From Candidatus Nomurabacteria bacterium (GTDB lineage: Bacteria; Patescibacteriota; Minisyncoccia; Phycocordibacterales; CSBR16-119), in the NCBI GenBank assembly GCA_007117675.1, contig SKGB01000013.1, forward strand, positions 1-6,000: a DNA stretch of 6,000 nucleotides, written 5' to 3'. Below the pieces are notes generated by a model. It did no database searches. It was not told where the DNA came from and saw only the letters and a list, made by a program, of their open reading frames with translations. Both the position numbers and the translations under genes were made by a program. Below are positions 1 to 4,542 of this stretch, piece after piece (the stretch's first letter is position 1; each line of letters opens with the position of its first letter).

Positions 1-96
1 GATTGCAACAAAGGCAAAAAGACTTTTGTATCAGAACAGGACGTTTTCGAAGCATACAAGGAATATCAAGAAAGTATGTCAGACTTTATGGAATAA
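1..96 (+). CDS. C-terminal end of an unidentified protein (5' partial)
   Basis: Frame 1 is open from the window edge to a TAA at 94-96 and gives 31 residues ending SMSDFME. The tail is lysine-rich at first and acidic at the end. A strong terminator follows 30 bp after the stop, which supports a real gene end on this strand. Too little is present to name a family. The overlapping ATG-initiated frame at 3-215 runs through the terminator and looks spurious. Confidence 0.6.
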   Translation, partial: DCNKGKKTFVSEQDVFEAYKEYQESMSDFME

Positions 97-126
97 CGAT
101 CGCACATCCCATATCCCCGAACCCCC

Positions 127-166
127 GAACGCCACTAGAGTTGTTGCTAGTGGCGTTCTCCCTTTT
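127..166 (+). terminator. Intrinsic terminator after the upstream gene
   Basis: A perfect 12-bp stem (127-138 with 147-158; arm GAACGCCACTAG) has an 8-nt loop and is followed by CTCCCTTTT. It closes the gene ending at 96 and isolates the next cassette. Confidence 0.85.
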
Positions 167-183
167 AACATTTTACCCCTTTT

Positions 184-206
184 GTCAAGAAAATAATTAC
201 AGAGTA
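184..206 (+). repeat. Bipartite site, forward copy 1 (GTCAAG-N12-GAGTA)
   Basis: GTCAAG at 184-189 and GAGTA at 202-206 are separated by 12 bp and followed by an ACAAAATAATT tail. It is paired with the inverted copy at 268-290, with 61 bp between them. Confidence 0.8.
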
Positions 207-267
207 ACAAAATAATTCCAGCCTATAATAATTAAAACCGAATACAACCACACATCATAAATCTTTC

Positions 268-290
268 TACTCCAAACTTTTATCCTTGAC
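268..290 (-). repeat. Bipartite site, inverted copy upstream of the sprT-like gene
   Basis: TACTC (268-272), 12 bp, CTTGAC (285-290). On the minus strand this reads GTCAAG-N12-GAGTA. It is followed by the conserved TTTAAACTATTTT and lies 33 bp upstream of the -35 box at 324. Confidence 0.8.
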
Positions 291-323
291 TTTAAACTAT
301 TTTCCAAAAAACAAAATTGGTGC

Positions 324-352
324 TTGCAATTCCACAGTTAATAAAGTACAGT
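324..352 (+). promoter_or_regulatory. Promoter P1 of the sprT-like gene
   Basis: The -35 is TTGCAA (324-329), the spacer is 17 bp and the -10 is TACAGT (347-352). A start near 359 is expected. The leader holds a diverged copy of the conserved box (ATGGGATAAGCAATAA, from 366), and AAAGGAG precedes the ATG at 393. Confidence 0.8.
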
Positions 353-392
353 ATTAGCATATTCAATGGGATAAGCAATAAAGGAGTTAATC

Positions 393-914
393 ATGGATTC
401 AATCGAACTAAAAGAAAAGGCAATCCAAGCCATCAAGCATTATACTGATTTAGGCAACAAAGTTTTGAACCAGACTATGCCCTATCCTAAAACAGATTTC
501 TCAGTCAGGGGCACGGTAGGTGGTAAGTACTCAACTAATCGCCACACGGTAATGATTAACATGGTACTATTTTCCGAAAACGTTAAAGACTATCTTGACA
601 ATACGATCCCGCACGAAGTTGCACACGCCTTTCAACGGCATATCTATGGTCAGTATACCTATGGCAACGGAAAAAGAGTAATGCCACATGGAAACGAATG
701 GAAACGCATTATGCTGGCATTAGGCAAGTCACCTAAGCGTTGCCATAACTACGATACTTCAAACGCAGCACAACGAACCGTGTCAAGAGATTATGTATAT
801 GTATGTAACTGTAGGAGTCATAACCTTACTGCTATACGGCATAAGAGGATCGTTGAAAGTCAGGCTCAATACCGTTGCAAAAATTGTAAAGCCCGTCTAA
901 GATACGAGGGATAA
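393..914 (+). CDS. sprT: SprT-family zinc metalloprotein
   Basis: The 173-residue product has the full SprT layout. The zincin motif HEVAH is at residues 74-78 (two zinc-binding histidines and the general-base glutamate). A downstream H-G-x-E-W motif at 99-103 would give the third zinc ligand. The C-terminal zinc ribbon has CxC at 138-140, RHxR at 149-152 and CxxC at 162-165. Length matches E. coli SprT (about 165 aa), and the ribbon resembles the gammaproteobacterial type. SprT is a poorly characterised relative of SPRTN (Spartan), the protease that degrades DNA-protein crosslinks. A role in removing proteins from DNA is inferred from the family, not visible here. The start is set by AAAGGAG eight bases upstream. 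The gene is monocistronic, with its own promoter and an AT-rich hairpin after it. It has no signal peptide or membrane segment, so it should be cytoplasmic. Confidence 0.9.
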   Translation: MDSIELKEKAIQAIKHYTDLGNKVLNQTMPYPKTDFSVRGTVGGKYSTNRHTVMINMVLFSENVKDYLDNTIPHEVAHAFQRHIYGQYTYGNGKRVMPHGNEWKRIMLALGKSPKRCHNYDTSNAAQRTVSRDYVYVCNCRSHNLTAIRHKRIVESQAQYRCKNCKARLRYEG

Positions 915-928
915 AAGAATGAAAATAA

Positions 929-972
929 GTTACTCTATAATTAGTTTGTCAAGTAAATTATTATAGAGTAAC
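929..972 (+). other. AT-rich 13-bp hairpin after the sprT-like gene, containing the bipartite site
   Basis: The arms GTTACTCTATAAT (929-941) and ATTATAGAGTAAC (960-972) are perfectly complementary, with an 18-nt loop, and AAAATAATT follows. It lies 14 bp after the stop and sits where the other genes have a GC-rich terminator. With few G-C pairs and no U tract it would be a weak terminator. It could instead be an extended, symmetric form of the regulatory site. Confidence 0.5.
948..970 (+). repeat. Bipartite site, forward copy 2
   Basis: GTCAAG (948-953), 12 bp, GAGTA (966-970). The inverted partner is at 1032-1054, again 61 bp away, although the intervening sequence differs from that in the first cassette. 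Confidence 0.8.
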
Positions 973-981
973 AAAATAATT

Positions 982-1008
982 ACCAACATCACCAACATCA
1001 CCAACATT
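982..1008 (+). repeat. 9-bp tandem repeat, three copies
   Basis: ACCAACATC occurs at 982-990 and 991-999, and ACCAACATT at 1000-1008. It fills the spacer between the forward and inverted bipartite sites, apparently keeping the 61-bp distance. Confidence 0.75.
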
Positions 1009-1031
1009 ACAACTCCCAAAATAAATCTTTC

Positions 1032-1054
1032 TACTCCAAACTTTTATCCTTGAC
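1032..1054 (-). repeat. Bipartite site, inverted copy upstream of the 191-aa gene
   Basis: TACTC (1032-1036), 12 bp, CTTGAC (1049-1054), then TTTAAACTATTTTTC. It lies 33 bp upstream of the -35 box at 1088. Confidence 0.8.
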
Positions 1055-1087
1055 TTTAAACTATTTTTCTGAAACCCAAATTGGTGC

Positions 1088-1116
1088 TTGCAATTATTCC
1101 AACAATAGATTAAAGT
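1088..1116 (+). promoter_or_regulatory. Promoter P2 of the 191-aa gene
   Basis: TTGCAA (1088-1093), 17 bp, TAAAGT (1111-1116). Positions 1086-1148, covering promoter and leader, are identical to 2532-2594 in front of ardC. The conserved leader box begins at 1130. Confidence 0.8.
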
Positions 1117-1165
1117 ATTGGTGTTCAATATGGGATAGGGTACAACAACAACCGAGGAGAAAATC

Positions 1166-1741
1166 ATGAACCAGTTGAAAATGACCGTCAACCAAGTCAC
1201 CGAACTCATTCGCAACAACGTCAAAGGGTCGGAATTTATTGCCGTAGACTTAGAAATGCCTTTAGATTCTAAGATGAATAAAGGTGGCAAAGCTGCGGCA
1301 AATCGCCTTTTTGGTAGTGGTTGCTATCAAAAGGCTATGCTTAACGGAAACCTTGCTGGAAAGTATATCGAAGCGGTAAATCGTATGCTAAAGCGTCAAT
1401 GCCAGAAAACAGGAGAAACTTTTGAACCTAGAACCGCAAAAGATCATCCGTGGGGAGATCTTGATTCAAAGCGGGTTTTCCGTATTCATAGAACTTCTGG
1501 TTTGCCGTATCTCCATTTGAGAGTCAAAAATCAGTCATTTGGCGGAAACTTTCAAGCAAACGGAAAGCCTTTGACTGAAGAACAAATTGAAATCTTTGAA
1601 AAGTACAAAAAAGAGCGTAAGGCTTACGGCTCGTCAACTCAAGACGGATTGGAAAACAAGGTTATTGTTAAGGATTTCTCCTTAGCAAACATTAAGGCAA
1701 TTCGTATGCGAGGAGTTGAAATTGAAGTAATCCAAGAGTAA
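1166..1741 (+). CDS. Hypothetical protein, 191 aa, possible paralogue of the 173-aa protein at 4543
   Basis: I do not recognise the family. The product is basic and soluble, with no signal peptide or membrane helix. GAGGAG seven bases before the ATG fixes the start. It has a lysine/arginine-rich middle (residues about 65-105). Its C-terminal half shares motif order with the protein at 4543-5064: a histidine/arginine-containing stretch running into YLHLR (there YLRLY), then NGKPLTEEQ (there NGMEVSKES), then a hydrophobic strand followed by DFSLANIKAI (there EDMLSIGRM). This match by eye is weak, but the two genes also have an identical 39-bp leader through the start codon. The array setting suggests an accessory or early gene, and the function is unknown. 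A strong terminator follows. Confidence 0.8.
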   Translation: MNQLKMTVNQVTELIRNNVKGSEFIAVDLEMPLDSKMNKGGKAAANRLFGSGCYQKAMLNGNLAGKYIEAVNRMLKRQCQKTGETFEPRTAKDHPWGDLDSKRVFRIHRTSGLPYLHLRVKNQSFGGNFQANGKPLTEEQIEIFEKYKKERKAYGSSTQDGLENKVIVKDFSLANIKAIRMRGVEIEVIQE

Positions 1742-1762
1742 AAGTCAAGACAAATCGAAAAG

Positions 1763-1796
1763 AAAATCCGCTCTCGAAAAGGGGGCGGATTTTTTC
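1763..1796 (+). terminator. Intrinsic terminator after the 191-aa gene
   Basis: A 9-bp stem (1763-1771 with 1785-1793; AAAATCCGC with GCGGATTTT) is extended inward by TCTC/GGGG pairs including G-U. It has a GAAAA loop and a T run. The preceding 25 bp match those before the terminator at 3556. Confidence 0.9.
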
Positions 1797-1800
1797 ACTT

Positions 1801-1823
1801 GTCAAGCATATATTTGTGGAGTA
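1801..1823 (+). repeat. Bipartite site, forward copy 3
   Basis: GTCAAG (1801-1806), 12 bp, GAGTA (1819-1823). It lies just past the terminator T run. The next copy starts 73 bp downstream. Confidence 0.8.
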
Positions 1824-1835
1824 GGAAAATAATTA

Positions 1836-1860
1836 AAATCAGTTGCGTATGATATCATAA
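1836..1860 (+). repeat. Palindrome module, copy 1
   Basis: A 25-bp block containing CAGTTGCG and the perfect 12-bp palindrome TATGATATCATA (1848-1859). It recurs at 3630-3654 and, degenerate, at 3704-3728, always directly after a forward bipartite site. Confidence 0.7.
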
Positions 1861-1873
1861 TTAAATTACTTTT

Positions 1874-1896
1874 GTCAAGCAAAAAGTTGTGGAGTA
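1874..1896 (+). repeat. Bipartite site, forward copy 4
   Basis: GTCAAG (1874-1879), 12 bp, GAGTA (1892-1896). The core CAAAAAGTTGTGGAGTAGG is shared with the copy near 3743 and is closest to the inverted copies. Confidence 0.8.
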
Positions 1897-1915
1897 GGAA
1901 AATAATTGCAACCGA

Positions 1916-1940
1916 AAATGTTTGATAACTAAAACAAAAA
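1916..1940 (+). repeat. TTTGATAACTAAAAC module, copy 1
   Basis: A 25-bp block repeated at 2430-2454 and 3784-3808 and, with TTCAATAAC, at 4360-4384. It lies just promoter-distal of the inverted site in every cassette that has both. Confidence 0.7.
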
Positions 1941-1965
1941 AAATGCTTTCAGATAAAGTTTGTGC

Positions 1966-1994
1966 TTGCAATTCCACAGTAAATAGAGTAATCT
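1966..1994 (+). promoter_or_regulatory. Promoter P3 of the sigma region 4 gene
   Basis: TTGCAA (1966-1971), 17 bp, TAATCT (1989-1994). The 63 bp at 1964-2026 differ at one base from 4463-4525. This is the only array promoter with no inverted bipartite site upstream, so it may be regulated differently. Confidence 0.8.
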
Positions 1995-2040
1995 GTAGTT
2001 ATCTTAAATGGGATAGTGTACAACAAACTGGGAGAAAGTC

Positions 2041-2430
2041 ATGACTGCAATCTATGACGAAATCAAAAAAAGCAGAAAAAAGGAACGCAAATGTATAAGG
2101 TCTATTGAAGATTTTGATCGTTCGGAAAGAGTTGAAATTGACTTTGATGCAATTGAAGCACCAGAGACAGAATCAGTCGATTTGTTTCTTGCAGAATCTC
2201 TTGAAAAGTCTTTGAGTAGCCTTACTAAACAAGAATCAGAGGTGCTAAAAATGAGATTCTTTGACGAGGAAACATTGTCAACAATAGGTAAACGTTTTGG
2301 AGTTAGCGTCACCAGAGTAAGACAGATTGAGGGGAAAGCGTTAAGAAAACTAAGACATCCAACGAGAATTGAACGATTAACGCCATTCTTTAACGATATA
2401 CAAAGCTATGCTTTATCCTTGACTTACTGA
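2041..2430 (+). CDS. Stand-alone sigma70 region 4-like protein
   Basis: The 129-residue product has a charged N-terminal part (residues 1-55) without any sigma region 2 motif, followed by a clear region 4. Region 4.1 spans about 58-75 (LTKQESEVLKMRFF), and the region 4.2 helix-turn-helix spans about 78-108, ending RQIEGKALRKLRHPTR, which is nearly the RpoD signature. Without region 2 it cannot melt a -10 element, so it is unlikely to work as a complete sigma factor. It may bind the beta flap or the -35 box, or pair with a separate region 2 protein. Aligned to E. coli RpoD without gaps in 4.2, residues V90 and T91 replace R584 and E585, which contact the -35 bases; R586, R588 and Q589 are kept. 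GGGAG seven bases upstream supports the start. The last codons lie in a half copy of the intergenic repeat. No terminator separates it from ardC. Confidence 0.88.
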   Translation: MTAIYDEIKKSRKKERKCIRSIEDFDRSERVEIDFDAIEAPETESVDLFLAESLEKSLSSLTKQESEVLKMRFFDEETLSTIGKRFGVSVTRVRQIEGKALRKLRHPTRIERLTPFFNDIQSYALSLTY

Positions 2431-2454
2431 AATGTTTGATAACTAAAACAAAAA
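2430..2454 (+). repeat. TTTGATAACTAAAAC module, copy 2
   Basis: It begins on the last base of the sigma gene's TGA stop and leads straight into the inverted bipartite site at 2468. No terminator or forward site is present in this cassette. Confidence 0.7.
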
Positions 2455-2467
2455 CAATAAATCTTTC

Positions 2468-2490
2468 TACTCCAAACTTTTATCCTTGAC
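2468..2490 (-). repeat. Bipartite site, inverted copy upstream of ardC
   Basis: TACTC (2468-2472), 12 bp, CTTGAC (2485-2490). It lies 43 bp upstream of the -35 at 2534, ten more than in cassettes 1, 2 and 5. Confidence 0.8.
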
Positions 2491-2533
2491 TTTAAACTAT
2501 TTTTCTGAAACCCCAAAAAAACGCATTTTAGGC

Positions 2534-2562
2534 TTGCAATTATTCCAACAATAGATTAAAGT
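2534..2562 (+). promoter_or_regulatory. Promoter P4 of ardC
   Basis: TTGCAA (2534-2539), 17 bp, TAAAGT (2557-2562). It is identical to P2 over 63 bp, including the leader box that starts at 2576. Confidence 0.8.
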
Positions 2563-2611
2563 ATTGGTGTTCAATATGGGATAGGGTACAACAAACGAAA
2601 GGCGGCACACA

Positions 2612-3535
2612 ATGGCAAGTCAAAAAATCTATGACATGATCACCGAGCGGGTAGTCAATCAACTCACAGACGCTATCACAGCAGCAGAAAACGGCAATGA
2701 AAGAATTATAGCACCTTGGAATAAGCCTTGGTTTGATACTGGCACACCCACCAATCTGGTTAGCAAAAAAGCCTATCGTGGCATTAACGTTTTCCTCCTT
2801 TCAATGCTTGGATATGTATCGCCCTATTTCGTTTCATTTAACCAAGCAAAAAAACTAGGTGGCAAAGTCAAAAAAGGCGAAAAAGGCTTTCCAGTTATCT
2901 TTTGGAAGTGGGTAGAAGTTACCGAGGACGAAAACGGCAACAAGTTAGCAAAAACTAAAAAAATCCCGTTTTTGCGATATTATACAGTTTTCAATGTCGA
3001 TCAAATTGACGGCATCGAAAGCAAAATCCCCACCATCGAAACACGTCAATTCAATCCGATCCAAGACGCTGAAAAAATCATAGCCAATATGCCAAATCGC
3101 CCCGAAATAAATCACAAGGAGGCAAGAGCGTATTACACTCCCGCTTTGGATTCTGTCAATATGCCGAAACCAGAATTATTCAAAAGCGAACCAGAATATT
3201 ACTCCACATGCTTCCACGAACTGGTTCACTCTACTGGTCATACTAGTCGATTGAACCGCCCCGAAGTCATGGACGGGAACCGCTTTGGCTCACATGCCTA
3301 TAGCCTAGAAGAGTTGGTGGCGGAAATGGGAACCGTTTTCCTATGCAATGAAATCGGATTGGAATCACCTTTTAATAACAGCCTTGCATATCTCAAGTCA
3401 TGGCTAGGAAAGTTGAAAGATGATACTAAAATGCTTATCACAGCAGCAGGAAAGGCGCAAAAGGCATCAGATTATATCCTAGGAACCACACCCACATTCG
3501 ACAAACCAGAAAAAAACGGGGATGATACAGAATAA
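2612..3535 (+). CDS. ardC: ArdC-type antirestriction protein with zincin domain
   Basis: The 307-residue product has the two-domain ArdC architecture. The N-terminal ssDNA-binding domain (about 5-135) includes the family features PWNKPW (35-40), KKAYRGIN (52-59), GGKVKKGEKG (83-92) and YYTVFNVDQ (123-131). The C-terminal zincin-like metallopeptidase domain has HELVH at 202-206 and the downstream EELVAE (233-238), expected to supply the third zinc ligand. ArdC proteins are known from conjugative plasmids, where they bind single-stranded DNA and protect incoming DNA from restriction. That role here follows from the family. Length is typical and all expected motifs are intact, so it should be functional and cytoplasmic. 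AAAGGCGG precedes the ATG. It has its own promoter, although read-through from the sigma gene is also possible. Confidence 0.93.
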   Translation: MASQKIYDMITERVVNQLTDAITAAENGNERIIAPWNKPWFDTGTPTNLVSKKAYRGINVFLLSMLGYVSPYFVSFNQAKKLGGKVKKGEKGFPVIFWKWVEVTEDENGNKLAKTKKIPFLRYYTVFNVDQIDGIESKIPTIETRQFNPIQDAEKIIANMPNRPEINHKEARAYYTPALDSVNMPKPELFKSEPEYYSTCFHELVHSTGHTSRLNRPEVMDGNRFGSHAYSLEELVAEMGTVFLCNEIGLESPFNNSLAYLKSWLGKLKDDTKMLITAAGKAQKASDYILGTTPTFDKPEKNGDDTE

Positions 3536-3555
3536 AGTCAAGACAAATCGAAAAG

Positions 3556-3590
3556 AAAAGTTGCTCTCGAAAGGGGGCAACTTTTTTATT
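3556..3590 (+). terminator. Intrinsic terminator after ardC
   Basis: Stem AAAAGTTGC (3556-3564) with GCAACTTTT (3577-3585), extended inward by TCTC/GGGG onto a GAAA tetraloop, then a T run. It is a sister of the terminator at 1763, with compensating stem changes. Confidence 0.9.
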
Positions 3591-3593
3591 TTT

Positions 3594-3616
3594 GTCAAGC
3601 ATATATTTACAGAGTA
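3594..3616 (+). repeat. Bipartite site, forward copy 5
   Basis: GTCAAG (3594-3599), 12 bp, GAGTA (3612-3616). It is the first of three tandem copies spaced about 74 bp apart in this 432-bp intergenic region. Confidence 0.8.
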
Positions 3617-3629
3617 AGAAAATAATTGC

Positions 3630-3654
3630 AAATCAGTTGCGTATGATATCATAA
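3630..3654 (+). repeat. Palindrome module, copy 2
   Basis: The same 25-bp block as 1836-1860, with the intact palindrome TATGATATCATA at 3642-3653. Confidence 0.7.
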
Positions 3655-3667
3655 AATATTTGCTATT

Positions 3668-3690
3668 GTCAAGCATATATTTACAGAGTA
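3668..3690 (+). repeat. Bipartite site, forward copy 6
   Basis: GTCAAG (3668-3673), 12 bp, GAGTA (3686-3690). It is 74 bp downstream of copy 5. Confidence 0.8.
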
Positions 3691-3703
3691 TGAAAATAAA
3701 TTC

Positions 3704-3728
3704 AAATCAGTTGCGTATGATACCACAA
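3704..3728 (+). repeat. Palindrome module, degenerate copy 3
   Basis: AAATCAGTTGCGTATGATA is conserved, but the right half of the palindrome is changed to CCACA. Confidence 0.6.
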
Positions 3729-3741
3729 CCCATATACTAAT

Positions 3742-3764
3742 TGCAAGCAAAAAGTTGTGGAGTA
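3742..3764 (+). repeat. Bipartite site, degenerate forward copy 7
   Basis: TGCAAG replaces GTCAAG at 3742-3747. The 12-bp spacer and GAGTA (3760-3764) are kept. Confidence 0.65.
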
Positions 3765-3783
3765 GGAAAATAATTGCAACCTA

Positions 3784-3808
3784 AAATGTTTGATAACTAA
3801 AACAAAAA
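3784..3808 (+). repeat. TTTGATAACTAAAAC module, copy 3
   Basis: Matches 1916-1940 over 25 bp. It lies between the last forward site and the inverted site. Confidence 0.7.
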
Positions 3809-3835
3809 AATATTGCCGATAACGATAAATCTTCC

Positions 3836-3858
3836 CACTCTAAACTTTTATGCTTGAC
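3836..3858 (-). repeat. Bipartite site, inverted copy upstream of the 97-aa gene
   Basis: CACTC (one change, 3836-3840), 12 bp, CTTGAC (3853-3858). It lies 33 bp upstream of the -35 at 3892. Confidence 0.75.
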
Positions 3859-3891
3859 TTTGAACTGTTTTTACGAATTCAAAGTTTGTGC

Positions 3892-3920
3892 TTGCTATTC
3901 CACAACAAATAGATTACAGT
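3892..3920 (+). promoter_or_regulatory. Promoter P5 of the 97-aa gene
   Basis: TTGCTA (3892-3897), 17 bp, TACAGT (3915-3920). The leader box at 3935 reads ATGGGATTGGGTACAACAA, so the usual in-frame TAG is lost. Confidence 0.75.
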
Positions 3921-3967
3921 ATTGGTATTCAAATATGGGATTGGGTACAACAAAAGGAGTAGTAAAA

Positions 3968-4261
3968 ATGAAGAGAACCAAAAACATCAGTGCAACCGTT
4001 ATAAATGAAGCAATAGCTATCGGTGGCGGAATCTATCGCATGAATGCCACAACGTCTTATGGCTATGCTTTTTGCCCCAATAAAAACAATACAGAAGTCA
4101 ATTGCGGCGAGTTCGTTTTTACCGATGATTGTCTGCGGGGGAATACTGGTTTCATCTGCACACGCGATTTTATCTTTACGGATAATGATGGACAAGACAA
4201 GATGCTGAAATCTGGCAACCTGTACGATATGGAAAGCGGTGAGGTTATGCCGCTACGATAA
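3968..4261 (+). CDS. Hypothetical protein, 97 aa
   Basis: I do not recognise this protein. Translation is taken from the ATG at 3968, preceded by AAAGGAG at a usual distance. A longer open frame begins at 3854, but it runs through the inverted repeat, the promoter and the leader and so cannot be the main product. The protein is small and soluble, with an N-terminal basic stretch, a glycine cluster near residue 20, three cysteines (about 36, 46 and 55) plus one near 64, and an acidic FTDNDGQD segment. The cysteines are not arranged as a clear zinc finger. It is transcribed alone, between its own promoter and a strong terminator. Small genes with individual control in such an array are often host-directed accessory genes, but nothing visible identifies the target. 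Confidence 0.75.
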   Translation: MKRTKNISATVINEAIAIGGGIYRMNATTSYGYAFCPNKNNTEVNCGEFVFTDDCLRGNTGFICTRDFIFTDNDGQDKMLKSGNLYDMESGEVMPLR

Positions 4262-4276
4262 ATCGACAATAAAAGC

Positions 4277-4310
4277 AAAGTCCCACCTATCTAACGGGTG
4301 GGACTTTTTT
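4277..4310 (+). terminator. Intrinsic terminator after the 97-aa gene
   Basis: A perfect 11-bp stem AAAGTCCCACC (4277-4287) with GGTGGGACTTT (4297-4307), a 9-nt loop and a run of six T. Confidence 0.92.
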
Positions 4311-4316
4311 ACATCT

Positions 4317-4339
4317 GTCAAGCATATATTTGTAGAGTA
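4317..4339 (+). repeat. Bipartite site, forward copy 8
   Basis: GTCAAG (4317-4322), 12 bp, GAGTA (4335-4339). The inverted partner is at 4399-4421, 59 bp away. Confidence 0.8.
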
Positions 4340-4359
4340 TGAAAATAATTGCAACCAAA

Positions 4360-4384
4360 AAATGTTCAATAACTAAAACAAAAA
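4360..4384 (+). repeat. TTTGATAACTAAAAC module, variant copy 4
   Basis: AATGTTCAATAACTAAAAC replaces AATGTTTGATAACTAAAAC. The position in the cassette is unchanged. Confidence 0.65.
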
Positions 4385-4398
4385 ACAATAAATATTCC

Positions 4399-4421
4399 TA
4401 CTCTAAACTTTTATGCTTGAC
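4399..4421 (-). repeat. Bipartite site, inverted copy upstream of the 173-aa gene
   Basis: TACTC (4399-4403), 12 bp, CTTGAC (4416-4421). It lies 43 bp upstream of the -35 at 4465. Confidence 0.8.
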
Positions 4422-4464
4422 TTTAAACTATTTTTCAAAACCCCCTAAAAAACCAATTTTAGGC

Positions 4465-4493
4465 TTGCAATTCCACAGTAAATAGAGTAATCT
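4465..4493 (+). promoter_or_regulatory. Promoter P6 of the second 173-aa gene
   Basis: TTGCAA (4465-4470), 17 bp, TAATCT (4488-4493). The core matches P3 with one difference in 63 bp. The leader box starts at 4507, and from there to the ATG it is identical to the leader at 1130-1168. Confidence 0.8.
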
Positions 4494-4542
4494 GTAGTTA
4501 TCTTAAATGGGATAGGGTACAACAACAACCGAGGAGAAAATC

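Noticed and set aside
3..215. 70-aa plus-strand frame starting near the left edge
   Set aside because: It runs through the terminator hairpin and the first bipartite site. Frame 1, ending at 96, fits gene structure better.
961..1290. Minus-strand frame of 109 aa
   Set aside because: It covers repeats, promoter P2 and the start of the 191-aa gene. It has no ribosome site, and its low-complexity end is translated from the ACCAACATC repeat.
2052..2312. Minus-strand frame opposite the sigma-like gene
   Set aside because: It is a shadow of a gene with clear region 4 homology, with a serine-rich composition typical of antisense translation.
3854..3967. N-terminal extension of the 97-aa gene
   Set aside because: The extension would translate the inverted site, promoter P5 and the leader. 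The ATG at 3968 has AAAGGAG, and the P5 start lies downstream of 3854.
285..4421. CTTGAC of the inverted sites as a -35 box of its own promoter
   Set aside because: TTGACT is present, but no acceptable -10 lies 16-18 bp downstream in any of the five copies. The TTGCAA promoter further down is complete.
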